Shown here: positions 41,909 to 53,809 of the stretch, one piece after another
How positions within the stretch are numbered: position 1 is the stretch's first letter
How the letters are laid out: each line of letters starts with the position of its first letter
Source: Helichrysum umbraculigerum
Lineage: Eukaryota > Streptophyta > Magnoliopsida > Asterales > Asteraceae
NCBI GenBank assembly: GCA_949592205.1
Contig: CATIUR010000001.1
Coordinates: 68,243,559 to 68,307,558, forward strand
Direction of reading: 5' to 3'
Length of the DNA: 64,000 bases
Translations under genes and position numbers: made by a program
The notes under the pieces: generated by a model
Seen by the model: the letters and a program-made list of their open reading frames with translations, nothing else
Databases searched by the model: none
What the model was told of the DNA's origin: nothing

Positions 41909-42124
41909 AGATTTTGCTATACATAGCCCTTAGGGGTTAGGCTATGTTTAACATTATAACTGCATCATAACTTCCATTAAAAATTAACAACCAACTTGAA
42001 ACCGTCAACCAATTACAGTAAATGAACATTAACCAACTAAGTTGTTTTTTAATCGTCATTTACCAACTACTTATGAATTTTTGATTGTTATCCGTAACCC
42101 TAAGGGCTACGTATAACAAAACCC
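41909..42124. mobile_element. Mutator-type MITE 2
   Basis: 216 bp. Left end AGATTTTGCTATACATAGCC, right end reversed GGGTTTTGTTATACGTAGCC. Flanks TTATGTTTT (41900-41908) and GTATGTTTT (42125-42133) agree at 8 of 9 positions. The first 11 bases equal those of MITE 1 at 39436, so the two are probably related. Confidence 0.78.
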
Positions 42125-42133
42125 GTATGTTTT

Positions 42134-43426
42134 ATCCTTTAATTGATTTTTTCAAGAATACTAACCTGCTCTAAATTGTAATTGTTATCTAATCATAATA
42201 GATTAAATAAAAATAAAAGCATCGGACATCTTCCTCTGCATTATTCTATATTTAATACGATTAAATACATTATACTATACGATATTCTCTATTCCAATAT
42301 ATCAATATGAACTCTACCACTCCTAAATTATTGGATGAATTCTCCCTTGAACAGTTGAACATGATAAATGGAGGGTTAAAGTAAATATCATACGTATTAT
42401 TAGGAGAAGATTTGAATGCTACAACTTGCCTGCCAATGCTCGAATTGGAATGATATTTGCTAGATCATATGGTAATTTTTTTAAATTTAAATTTCTTATT
42501 TCAATATTTTGTTACATATACTTTAGCGTCTTAATCATTTATGAATTGATTATTATAGGAAAATTGGTTTCTAGCTACAGTAAGAAAAGTAGTAAGAAAA
42601 GTGGTACTGATTGAATTTGACAACCTATTCCAAGAGTGTACTTTTATGTTATAGTTTACTAAATAACTATACTTTGCACACGCAAATGTATTTTCTTAAA
42701 TTCCTAACTAATTATCACGTACGATTATTACAAATATCAATGGTGCTTCCCACGAAACTAATACTCTGTAATTTGTGTGTGCATATACCATCCTTTTGAA
42801 CAAGTCAACAGAGACCAATATCTATTTATTACACCTCGCTTTAAATTCCCTACCATCCCCTCCGTCTCTCAGTAACACAAAACATGTTGATCCTCGGTAC
42901 AAAAATTCTCGTCGTGTTCTCTTTAATTTTCATCTATACAAGCGTCTAATTATACCATAAACTAGTTATGCCATAAACAGTACATACGAAAGAGTTCTTG
43001 ACAGGCTCTATCCATCCTCCCCACCACTAACTCCAGCTTTGGTTTCTAGGGTTGTTCTCTGATTGGACTATAAGGTTTGGATAATTGGATTTTTGGATTG
43101 GCTCGGATAAGAACCAAACTTATTATTTTGAATCACGGATTGGTTTTGGTTCATATATAAATTACAAACCGGATTATCTAAAAAAACCAAATAAAAAATA
43201 AATATTAATTTTTATAACATTATATACATGCACATACATACGAATATTAATTTTTATAACATTATATACATGCACATATAAATAATTGTATCCTAAATTA
43301 TTTATAGCATACGAATTTATTTATAGTATATAAATATCCAAATATAATAGGTAGTTTATAGTTTACAAAATGGTTTACTTATATATATATACGTAGTTTA
43401 TAGTTTCGATCGGTTACATTTGACTA

Positions 43427-43430
<4 letters not shown>
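42134..43430. other. AT-rich intergenic sequence
   Basis: No gene recognised. From about 43047 the sequence has GGATTGG/ATCCA-type repeats that reappear inverted at 44860-44985, perhaps one older element split by the LINE. Its ends are not clear. Confidence 0.4.
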
Positions 43431-43507
<77 letters not shown>

Positions 43508-43508
43508 A
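43431..43508 (+). repeat. (CT)n(CA)n microsatellite
   Basis: CT for 43431-43482, followed directly by CA to 43508. Confidence 0.95.
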
Positions 43509-43536
43509 AACTGGGAGCTTCAAATAAGAATCATCC

Positions 43537-44742
43537 TCGTTGAGTCTATTCTCTAGACTATTCTCTTTGGAGACCGACAAACAGGTTATTATTGGTGATA
43601 GATGGAATGGTGTGACTTCCTCGTGGAATTGGCGCAGAAATATTCGGGGCGGAGTCGAAGAATTGCAATATCAGAATCTCATTGATTGTATCTCGAATGT
43701 GACTATTGTTAATTCCCCTGACAGTTGGATTTGGACCTATGGAAATATGAATGAGTTCACGGTTAACGGGGTTCGTAAACATCTTGATAACATTATATTG
43801 CCACGTCATTACCTCAAAACAAGATGGAACAAAATTGTCTCGCGAAAAGTTAATATTCATGTCTGGAGAGTTCTAAAGGATCGGCTTCCAACTCGTTTTA
43901 ATTTGTGGTTCAGAGGAATTGATATTAATTCCATTGTTTGTCCTAATTGTGGTAATGGTATCGAAACTGTTCATCATGTTTTGATTGAGTGTCCTGTTGC
44001 AAAGAAGGTTTGGAACTCGATTACTAAATGGCTGGATATCCATCTTCCATTTTCCATCGAACCAGCTGATATTCTGGATTTTGTGGACTCGTTGAACAGA
44101 CATTCTCAAGCTAAGGATGTTATTAACACGATTATCTATGCTGTCTGGTGGGAATTGTGGCGATTTAGAAACGATTCCATTTTTAATCCGACCAAGAAGC
44201 GTGACATTATCCTTGTTGAGTCTATAATTAGTCATTCTTTCTTGTGGTATAGCAGCAGGTACAAGAAATCGAGCATTCATTGTGATGAGTGGTTTAAAAA
44301 TCCGCTTTTGTTTATCTAAAAAACAGGTGGGTGTCGTGCATGGGCAATGGTACTTCTGTTCGGATGCATCCCAGATTCGCTGGTTCTTTGAAATCTTCTC
44401 GCACACGTTGGAAGCTGATTGTTTTTGGTTTGGTTCTTTTATATATCAATGTTTGAAGATTGCTTTCTCTGGGACTTGTATGGGATTGCATCAAAAACAC
44501 CAAAGAGTGAAAACCGGTGGCACGGCCTCTATTGGTGGGGGTTTTTCTCATGTCTTGGATTATTCTGTAATCGGCATGAGTTTTTTTACCCTTTTTGCAA
44601 TCTTTGCAGTTAAAGTTCCAGGTTGTTGCTTTTTGTTGTATTTCCGGGTTTGAACTCATTGTATTTGGTCTCTAGTTCCTTGCTAGTTGGCCTTTTTTGT
44701 TGATATTTATATATCCTATTATTGCCGTTCAAAAAAAAAAAA
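43537..44742 (+). mobile_element. 5'-truncated LINE (L1-type) insertion
   Basis: About 1.2 kb with a 3' poly-A (44731-44745), flanked by a 15-bp duplication AAATAAGAATCATCC (43522-43536 and 44743-44757; the right copy shares its first bases with the poly-A). Only the end of ORF2 and the 3' untranslated region were copied, as usual for LINEs. Confidence 0.9.
43540..44319 (+). pseudogene. LINE ORF2 C-terminal fragment with reverse-transcriptase zinc-binding domain
   Basis: About 260 codons open from the truncation point to TAA at 44317-44319; there is no true start codon. The central part, VNIHVWRVLKDRLPTRFNLW, CPNCGNGIETVHHVLIEC and AKKVWNSITKW, is the zinc-binding domain that follows reverse transcriptase in plant L1 elements. 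The catalytic domain is absent. The frame has no stop, so the insertion is not very old. Confidence 0.88.
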
Positions 44743-44757
44743 AAATAAGAATCATCC

Positions 44758-47086
44758 ATATTGTATATTTTTATTATAATATCTAACATATTTTTAGCAT
44801 ATATAACATTATTTGTGTATGTGTTTGGATATCCAAAACCAAACCGATCCATCCAAATAATAATTCTGATGGAGTGGTTCGGTTTTTGAATTTATTTGGA
44901 TGGATCGAATTCATTTTTGAAACCATAATCCATTGGGATTTATGTATACTGATTGGTTTTGACCCGATCCATCTATTTTAACACCCCTATAATTGTTTCT
45001 ACAACATCTCCATAGGCCAAGGATTCATAAACGAGGGTAAATTGGGAAATTTAATTATTTTTTAGTAGTTATTTTTTGTAAGTAGACAATTTTTTGGAAC
45101 AAACAAAAAAAGTAAGCTGGACAATAAAAATGGGACGCATAGACTAAACAAAAAAAATAGAAATAAATTGATACTTTCTAATTGGTGATTCATGTTACAA
45201 GTCAATAATTGATGAAACCTAAACCATATATGTACTGACAATGTGTAAAAGAGGAAACGTGTGGCATTCGAATAATAAGGACCATAAACTAATCGGGTCT
45301 TTTACTCCTTCGTTGATCTTATAATAACTCTAAATGGTTGATAATCGACAAGTTGAGTAGTCAATACGTCTTACTCTGACGACACTGTGTTGAATGCAAG
45401 TTCAAGCTGAGCTAGTAACCTGCTCGAAAGAGTCTGCCTATGATGGAATATGTGACTTTTTTTTTTTTTTGTGAAGTCCTCACCTACAAATCATTTAACA
45501 TGGGTGTATGTGAGCTGGTCCCAAACTTATAGCCCATATCGAAGAATGAAACTGTCGATCTTTTTATTGCGTACAAGCTCCATGTTGCTAGGAGAGGTGT
45601 CAAAAAAGTCAACTCGACCCGCACCCGACCCAAACCCTATTAAAACTATTAAGGTCGAGTTTAAATATAGGATTTAAAAGCTTAATCGGGTTATGTGGGT
45701 CAACCCGATCAACCCGAATTCTCATTAGGGACGGGTAACGGGTTAAAAAGGAGAATTATAATCGAGTGTGGGTTTAACCCGATCAACCAGATTTAGATAA
45801 GGACTAATTTTAATATTTAACTTTATAATTATATCTCCCAAACATTATTAAAGAATGAAAGCCCAAATCATGTGTTTTGTTAATTAGTCCTTAGCATTTA
45901 GGATTCATAGAAGAAAACCTTAACATTAACAAGAGAAAATTGTTCAGATTGTCCATGTGTTTGTTCAAAAATTCATATGGAGTCCTTAAGTTCACGAAAT
46001 GTCACAAGTTATCCATATATTTGCTATTCACGCTCATCGTAGTCAACTTAACAAATTCTATTAATTTTCTTCGTTAATCATTGTAAAATGACCATAATAC
46101 GCTCACCTTCCTCATCTTACTGCTCAACCTTGAACCCTAAAAGTAACAATAGAAATAATCAAAGTAATTACAATAATAATCATTAATCCATGAACATCTA
46201 AAAGAAACTACACGAAACTCATCAATATTTAAAGGAGATTGGGTGCAATCATTCATTGCTGCTTAAAATAAGTATAAAAAAAAGTAGAAAAGACTGTAAA
46301 TTACAAAATATAAATAATTAAAAGTAAGTATAAAATGTTGAAAATAATGCTTCATATAAAGGAGATTGGGTGAAGATAGTTTTACAGAATTTAATCTTTG
46401 AGATGAGTCCATGTATGACGACTTGAGAAATTTTGAAAGCAAACCTTTAGATTTGCCTAATTATAGGAGAATTTGTTATTCGAAAGAGTGGGTATAGAGT
46501 AACTAAATATATATTTTGAGAATATATATATATTTTATACCGATGATTACCTTATTTAAATTATTTAAATTTAAATGTGTACATCTATATGTATTCTTAC
46601 TTTCTTTTGAAAGTGTTGATGGTACCGATGATGGATTATAAATTTCTAATCTTTAATTTGGTAATAGCTTTGATTACGTAACAGGTGATTAATATTGGCA
46701 TTCTTATTAGTAAATGGTATTCATAATATAATAAGGTATAAGTTATCATTTGTTAGTATTATATATTGCTATTATGATTACATATCAGGATAAGATTTTG
46801 GTATATTAGTTAGACAACATAATTTTTCATAGATGGACAATTTTAAGAATATTTTAATTACAATATTTATATTTATATTACTTATTTGAATAAGCAATAC
46901 TCTTATCTAAATTGTAGGTATCCAGTATATACCAAACTTAAATTTCAAATTACTATATTTAATTAATCATTTATTATTTGAGAAATAAGAAAATAACGTC
47001 GAAGAAATCTTGTGAATATATAAAACATTTGTTTTTTTCAAAATTAATTTCATAATTAGATACCAAATTAGATTAATGATTAGGGC
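44758..47086. other. AT-rich intergenic sequence
   Basis: No gene or defined repeat recognised. ACCCGATCAACCCGA-type repeats occur at 45615-45790. ATTAT at 47087-47091 is the left target copy of S1. Confidence 0.4.
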
Positions 47087-48544
47087 ATTATTGTAACACC
47101 CCCAAATTTATTGTTTAGCGGAAGCACGTTTTGGGTGTTACGAATCAATAATCACAGCACAAAGGTATATAATGAACGACCACTAAATGCGTCGTTTTGG
47201 ACTTGTATTGATAAAACAAAAGTTTACAATCAAAAATATTGTTTACATTAGCTCAGCTTGAAATTGAGAGATTTAAGTACATAATTAATCTATGCAAAAT
47301 ATAATAATGCAGCTAAATCTCTGATTGTTTGCATGATGACTCGAGCTAATTGATCCTTACTTGAGCAGTCCAACCTATCTGTAACACCCCCAAATTTATT
47401 GTTTAGCGGAAGCGCGATTTGGGTGTTACGAATCAATAATCACAGCACAAAGATATATAATGAACGACCACTATATGCGTCGTTTTAACTTGTATTGATA
47501 AAAACGAAGTTTACATCAAAAATATGGTTACATTAGCTCGGTTGAAATTGAGAGATTTAAGTACATAATTAATCTATACAAAATATAATAATGCAGCTAA
47601 ATCTCTTGATTGTTTGCATGATGACTCGAGCTAATTTATCCTTACTTGAGCAGTCCAACCTACTGCTGGTCACCTGTGATACATGCTAAAATTGGTCAGC
47701 GAAAGGCGGGTGAGCTCACAGGTTTGTATGTCAACACATATGTTTGTATGAACCGCAAGATTTAATAATTGAATTTAAAATGCAATTAAGCAAAATAAAA
47801 GTTATACAGTCATGAGCACATAGTCTGAGCTTAACTTGAGTTGTCAGGCCCACTTAAGGAAACCTAACTTGAAATGCCTCCTACGAGTGCCTAATCTACA
47901 CTCGTCTTCCCAAATGCTAATACATCCGTTTGACCAGTTAGTGCGTGCTAACCTGGACGAGGATTGTCAATCCTATATGATATCATATACTAACATTCAC
48001 GCTACTACGTATTACCAGACTATGCTATGGAGGGCTTTAAATTGATTAGCTTGAAACTCATGTAGTATTTGATTTGATTTGTACTTGCCTTCAACTTGTA
48101 AAACAAAACAAGCAATAATATCACACCCCTGATTGAAAAGCAGTAAAATAGGAGCCATGAGACTCACCTGAGCCTTGATTGTTTATCGAATAACTTGAAC
48201 TGATTAGCTGTGAATTGATGTTCGAAGACTAGTAACCTGAGTGTGTCCACGACACGTAATGGTTGTTAATTGTACAGGTATCTCGAAAGACTACCTTTGT
48301 AATTGTTTATTTATCTTTGATGTCCAAATTACCCCAATTTGGTTGATTGACTTGTATGTTTGAAAATGTGTACGGCTCGTTGGTGATTAATTGTAATAAT
48401 AGTCTTGATGTTATCACATTGATTTCGAAGCGTTATACTTTAAAAGCAAATTTCATTATGTTTGAAAAGTTGTATCGTATAAGCGTTTTGAAGTTGTACA
48501 AGTTTGACGCTTGGTGAGAAATGTGCTTACGGAATCTAAGTACG

Positions 48545-48605
48545 GGGGTCCGGGGGCAGCGCCCCTGGTTAGCGGGGTTCCAGGGGTGGCAACCCCTGGC
48601 TGGGG
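48545..48605 (-). other. GC-rich double hairpin in S2
   Basis: CCGGGGGC-AGC-GCCCCTGG and CCAGGGG-TGGCAA-CCCCTGG. In the second, the closing pair next to the loop has changed from G:C to T:A on both sides relative to E3. Confidence 0.65.
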
Positions 48606-48751
48606 TCGAGATGCCAGGTCAGCTCGAAAATTTTTTATTTATATTAAATTGCTTTGGTGAAAAACGCATCTGGACTTGAATTTGGGTGAAATCAAGTGAT
48701 AAAATTTTGGTCTCGACACTTAGTAAAATGAGTTGAAATATTCTGTTTTTG

Positions 48752-49015
48752 GCGACACTAAGATAGTGTCGCTACGGGCTTAGGCGACACTTAGTAAGTG
48801 TCGCTATAATTCTGATTTTTGATAGTTGAGCGACACTTGAGTAGTGTCGCTATGACGACACTTATGAATTTCGGCGTCACTAAGGGAGTGTCGCTAATAT
48901 AAATCTGGTTAAGTAATTTAGCGACACTTAAGTAGTGTCGCTATAAGGGCGACACTTAGGCATAGCGACACTTGGCTAGTGTCGCTACTACTGTTTTTGG
49001 CACACTAGCGACACT
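48752..49015 (-). repeat. GCGACACT/AGTGTCGC hairpin array in S2
   Basis: At least five hairpins. Two have perfect 9-bp arms: GCGACACTA/TAGTGTCGC (48752-48772) and GCGACACTT/AAGTGTCGC (48784-48804), both with 3-nt loops. The GCGAC core is as in E2 and E3, but the outer stem is ACT(T/A) paired with (A/T)AGT. Confidence 0.85.
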
Positions 49016-50001
49016 TCCAACTGTTCGCCGGATTTTGAGCCGAAAACATGTTTTCCGGCGACCACTGGTTCCAAAACTTTTACCCAACCCTTATATGGAC
49101 ATTTTGGACAATTATAAACCATAAACATGTAAAAATAATCGAAAACGGAGAGTTTCGGGTTTTTGTCGGAAACTTACGCGGTGTCGAAACGAAAATCTGA
49201 AAAGATGAAAGTGTAGATCGTTGAGTGGTGGTCGTTAATCTCTAAAAATCTTGAAGATTTGATGTCGTTTGATGCTAGTTTTGTTGATTTTAGATGGTTG
49301 TAGTGTGGTTTGGTTTTAGAAAGAAAAGAATGGAAGAAAGAGAGTGGGAGTGAGAATTGAGGAAGGGGAGGGGATCCCCACCCCTTTTTGGCCGGTTTGT
49401 GGTGGGGGCCCACCGAAGTGTGGGTCTCCACTTTTTAGCTCCGTGTATTCGTGCTCCGTGCGGTGTTCGTTTTCCCGATCGTTTAATTGTTTAATTAATT
49501 TAATACGCGTTTAAATATACATTTTTAAAAAGTGAATACTTATCTAATATTTTCATTGAAGTATTTAGCCAAATACTTAATATTTGAGTTATATAATATA
49601 ACTTAAATTGTTTCGTTTTGTTTGTGCGTTTACGTTTTAATCTCGTAAATTTTATTTGCACGATACGAAATGAATACGAAATATTACAAAAACAATATTT
49701 TGGATATAATTGTGTTATTAAATAATATTACATTATTTAATAAAATTGTTCACCAACGTCCGTATTTAATTGACTCGAATTATATTCGATTTGAAACTTG
49801 TACGATTTAATCAAACCGCATACTTGTATATATTCAACAATATATATTATTTGATACCCAAATTTGCCTAACACAGAATTAATTACATGTATTAAAACTT
49901 GATTAGGTACTAATCACTAGTCCTAATTTGATGGGTGTCACATGCTGGTCACCTGTGATACATGCTAAAATGGGTCAGCGAAACGCTGGTGAGCTCACAG
50001 C

Positions 50002-50511
50002 TTAACCGACGACGCAGTCGAGATTGGAACCCTGAAAGTTATCACAGGGAAAACTGAACTTACCCGTACTGATGCGGGCGACTCTGGAACCCACAAACGC
50101 AAATGGAACAACGAGGGTAACGACCGCCAGGGTCAACAAAACAGGAACCCGGGAAACACCCGAGCCTTCGCTGCAATCACCAACCGTGGACCCAAAACCT
50201 ATCTTGGCAACAAACCGAAATGTGACAAGTGCGGGATGCACCATAATGGCAATTGCGCTTTCTGCCAAGACTGCAAAAACTGGGGTCATTTGGCCCAAAA
50301 CTGTAAAACCAACCCTCCTCCTCGATCAAATGCGTGCTACGAGTGCGGTGAATCTGGACATTTTCGCCACCAATGTCCAAAACTGAACAACAACCAGAAC
50401 AACCCCGGGAACAACAATCAGAACAACAACAACCGCGCCGCTAACAAAGGCTACGCCCCAAGCCGCGCATACATCCTCCGGGCTCCGGAAACAGTCGCGG
50501 ATCTCAACTAA
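50002..50511 (+). pseudogene. gag: 5'-truncated gag of the first E5 copy
   Basis: The frame enters at LTDDAVEIGTLKV and runs to the TAA after TVADLN. It is almost identical to residues about 239-406 of the complete gag at 53810-55030 (one Arg for Pro change seen in AITNRGPK). It carries knuckles CDKCGMHHNGNC, CQDCKNWGHLAQNC and CYECGESGHFRHQC. The left junction at 50001/50002 joins S1 LTR sequence (GAGCTCACAG) straight to gag, so everything upstream was deleted. Confidence 0.88.
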
Positions 50512-50769
50512 CACGGTATGACTTAACATATGTTCCATTTGAATGTCTATTCAAACTTAACGCTTGGTAAACTTCGACTATTATCGAACGCATAACTACT
50601 TAAATTATACCGCGAGTATACTAAACTGATTTTAAAACTTTTCTGGCAACTATTGAGCGCCACGCGAAATTGTATTATTATCGACGACGTGACTTATCGG
50701 AGAACATACGCCGCGGGCGATCCGACTTGATTTAAATCTCGGGACGAGATTTCTCTAACATGGGGAGAA
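50512..50769 (+). other. E5 3' internal tail and polypurine tract (first copy)
   Basis: Non-coding. CTCGGGACGAGATTTCTC is a relic of the pol tail, then CATGGGGAGAA (50759-50769) directly before the LTR. The same segment is at 55031-55288. Confidence 0.8.
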
Positions 50770-51654
50770 TGTAACACCTCGCAAATTTGAACACGATTAA
50801 TTTCATTAATCACTTGCATTATTAGGCTAATTCCCTACTTGAGTGAATTCACAACACATTTTAGAGGTAAGTCTAGCATAGCCCAACTAGATAATACGCT
50901 TAGTATTACGTGTTCGTAATTAGTTGTAATTACGTACTGAACAATCTGAAAACAGACGCGACAAAAATATGCGACTCTTGGTGAACAAAATTATTTAATA
51001 AAACGAGATTATTAAATAACGTAGAAAACAATTAAATATTATGTCGATAATATTTACATATCAGTTTATAAAGCAAAAAGTTAACTGGGATAATTAAAAT
51101 AAAACAAAGTTGAAATTTATATAATTATTAATTTGGTTTCATAAAAAGTTTCTAATTAAAGATATATTGAAAAATGTAATTAAAACATAGTAGTTAAAAT
51201 AAAATAACATTTAACGATCGGGCAAACGAACACGGAACGCAAACACGGAGGCGGAAAGTGGAACAAAACCACCTCCCACCTCCCAACTTTCTTTCATTTT
51301 CATTTCATCTCTCTCTCTCCTCTTTTCTCTTTTCTCCTCCTTCTCTCTACTACAACCACCACTAAACCCCAAAAATCACACAAAATCAAAGAAAACTAAC
51401 ACTAAAACTCGAAGAATCACATAGCTCCTTTGGAATAAAACGAGCACGGCATCCCGATCTACACTTCTACTTTTTCGGATTTCAAATCTGACACTCGTAA
51501 GTTTCCGACAAATCCCGCAAATCTTTAGATTTCGAAGTTATAATTGATATTTCTTGTTTAATATACTTAGATTAACATGTTTTAGTGTTTTATGCATCCA
51601 AAAACGTCCAAAATCACCCAAAAACTCGTTATTTTTGATCTGATCGTCGAACAG

Positions 51655-51878
51655 GCGACTACGTCGCATTTTGCCCAAAAACAGTACTGCGACGTAGGCC
51701 TTTACGTCGCATAATCATCCCCACGTCGCAGATAGCGACGCAACCCGTCACGTCGCATCAAATTGCGAACGTCGCCTATGCGACGCAACCCTTGACGTCG
51801 CAAAAACCTGAATGCGACGTAGACCCGTACGTCGCACCCTACGTCGCATAACAACCCAGCGTCGCACCTTGCGTCGCT
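51655..51878 (+). repeat. GCGACGTA/TACGTCGC hairpin array, middle E5 LTR
   Basis: Perfect 9-bp hairpins TGCGACGTA/TACGTCGCA with 6-nt loops (near 51688-51711 and 51812-51835), plus imperfect ones. The GCGAC core is shared with E2, E3, S1 and S2; the outer stem GTA/TAC is specific to E5. Confidence 0.85.
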
Positions 51879-52481
51879 AAAAATAGGAAGTTTAAAAACT
51901 AGTTTTCACTAAGTGTCGAACTAACCGGAAACGCATATCTTTATACGATACGATTCACGAGCTTTACAAACAATACAAACACACTTATTTTACCGAAATT
52001 AGGATTTCAAACTATCACCAACGAGTCGTATACATTTTCACAAACAACGAAATACAAACATAAACATTAAACAAACGATTTGGACGTGACTTGGTTGTAC
52101 AAACACTAGCATGGATGATTAGCTTAGACATCCGCATACTTATTAAATCTCGTTCGTTTAGGACGTTAGGAGATTTCAGACTGTACTTGGGCTTAGGTTT
52201 GCTAGCACTCGCACAACTACTTAAACTCAACAGGTGAGTTCACAGCCCCTACTTTTACTGATTTAACTGCTTTTGAACAGGGGTGGAAAACATAGTCAAC
52301 TGTTTTACTTATTGCCATAACTGCTTTTACTTATATGATTGTTTATCATACGTGCTTTACTCAAACTGTTAGAGTACTTTGAACTATTGAATCGTTGTGC
52401 GAACTTTGTTTATGAAATAACATTTTCATACTGATACACTGAACAAATGGGATAATTTATTCGACAAACTGTTTTAACTAG

Positions 52482-52939
52482 ACCGGAGAACGACCGGTAA
52501 ACTGTTTTGCAAACGACTGAAAACTATTAAACTTACTTGGTATACCGGAGAACGACCGGTACTTTTGTGTAAATGCTGGAGAACGACCAGCTATGTATTT
52601 TAGTGCCAGAGAACGACTGGCCACTGGACGGGAGAACGACCCGTGCGTCTTTGGATGGGAGAACGACCCATGCGTATTAACTGGAGAACGACCGGTACTG
52701 TATTTCGCTGGAGAACGACCAGCAGTGTTTGGACGGGAGAACGACCCGTGCGTATTAAAACTGTTTTATTTGAACGGGAGAACGACCCGTGCGTAATAAC
52801 CGGAGAACGACCGGTACTGTTTGTAAACCGCTGGAGAACGACCAGCACATGTTTAAACTGACATTTTGGGCGAACAACCCACTAAACTTATACTTTGGGC
52901 GAACAACCCACTAAACTGGTACTTTGGGCGAACAACCCA
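52482..52939 (+). ncRNA. Array of 15 hairpins with constant loop and covarying stems
   Basis: Twelve 17-nt units have the loop AGAACGA and 5-bp stems. Starts: 52482, 52544, 52575, 52605, 52628, 52655, 52680, 52707, 52733, 52774, 52799, 52830. Stems include ACCGG/CCGGT, GCTGG/CCAGC, GCCAG/CTGGC, ACGGG/CCCGT and ATGGG/CCCAT; 52680 has one G:U pair. Three more units (52867, 52896, 52925) are TGGG-CGAACAA-CCCA. Stem bases change on both sides together while the loop stays fixed, which is the mark of selection on an RNA fold or of a palindromic protein site. It lies between an AG|GTGAGT donor-like and a TTTTTCAG acceptor-like site. Whether it is an independent RNA is unknown. Confidence 0.7.
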
Positions 52940-53376
52940 CTAAACTTGGATTTGGATAACAACTGTGCTACAAACTTGATATAACTTGTAAACATAAAAC
53001 ATGTGAATTCACTCAACCTAGTTGTTGACTTTTACTATGTTTTTCAGGGAATTAGCTGCGCATGTAAGATCGCCAACACACATGGAGAATTAGGCGACCC
53101 TTGAAGCTTAGGATGCCAACTTTTGGAAACATATGGATTTCTTTAGTATAACTGAAATGTTTTAGTCATATTTCAGAAATCTACTTTTGTAAACTTACTA
53201 CTTTTAACTTATACGATTCGACGAATCGTAAACTTTGTAATTAACACTTTTGGCATCTTAATATATATTGTTCTGTTGTAATCATAAGCTCTGATACGTA
53301 TGCATGCTTTATTATTGTGACACCCCAACACCTAAACTAAATGCTTCCGCTAAACGAATTTGGGGGTGTGACAGAT

Positions 53377-53390
53377 TGGTATCAGAGCCA
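53377..53390 (+). other. E5 primer-binding site, initiator tRNA-Met
   Basis: TGGTATCAGAGCCA three bases after the LTR. This is one base longer a match than in E2 and E3. Confidence 0.92.
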
Positions 53391-53809
53391 TTGGTTATAG
53401 CGAACTAGGAAACTTTAGGTGACTTAGCAACCTAGAGACCTAGACTATAGCCTTGGCTAGAACGCACATGCATACATACATTTGCATACATCTAAACTAT
53501 CGTTACGATACCTCGATACTTGTGAACTGTTCACCACATTCAACTCGTTCATTGTACTTTGATCTCATATGAACCTGATCGTGATTAAACGGTTGATGAA
53601 AAGAAGTATGTATTTGGCATCATATAATGACGCCTGGCCAATGTGATTATATTATACTGAGTACATATGGGTGTTTCATAGTCGTAAGATACGTGATGGG
53701 GATTCGACAATTTTCTTGATACTCGAAAACTTGAAATATGTGAAACTTTACTCCTCACATATTTTTCATTGGCATTGACTTCTGCATCTTTTCATCGCAG
53801 AACGTCAGC

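Larger units (their letters stand above)
47380..49942 (-). repeat. S2: minus-strand chromovirus LTR inside S1
   Basis: 2563 bp, TGTAACACCCCC to GGGTGTCACA. It is very similar to S1 at its first 290 bases and to the E3 LTR in plan. It carries a GCGAC array, GC-rich hairpins and the conserved post-TATA box (49441-49488). The S1 sequence resumes on its right (TGCTGGTCACC). The flanks CTATC and TGCTG do not match, so no target duplication is visible. Confidence 0.82.
50770..53373 (+). repeat. Middle LTR of E5
   Basis: TGTAACACCTCG to GGGGGTGTGACA. It holds the conserved post-TATA box (51219-51256), GTAAGT donor-like site (51497), GCGAC array, AG|GTGAGT site (52233/52234), AGAACGA hairpin array and a strong acceptor-like TTTTTCAG ending at 53047. 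Confidence 0.92.

Noticed and set aside
43873..44406. 177-codon minus-strand ORF
   Set aside because: Antisense shadow of the LINE ORF2 fragment, which has a clear domain on the plus strand.
43047..44985. Possible hAT-like element with TAGGG(T/G)TGTT ends surrounding the LINE
   Set aside because: Inner sequences on the two sides are related in inverted form, but terminal repeats match only 8-9 bases and no 8-bp duplication was found.
45590..45800. GGTGTCAAAAAAGT-type hAT end with ACCCGA repeats
   Set aside because: Resembles common plant hAT-derived repeats, but no second end or duplication could be placed.
49174..49431. 85-codon minus-strand ORF in S2, and 58637-58837 in S1
   Set aside because: They correspond to the pyrimidine-rich LTR leader that also gives chance ORFs in E3. 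Not conserved as protein.
52593..52861. ORFs on both strands across the E5 hairpin array
   Set aside because: Repeats of the GGAGAACGACC unit give open frames in several frames. There is no protein logic, and the pairing pattern explains the conservation.
52482..52939. CRISPR-like array of short regular repeats
   Set aside because: Units are hairpins with changing stems separated by short irregular spacers inside a plant LTR, duplicated in both LTR copies. There are no uniform repeats or cas genes.
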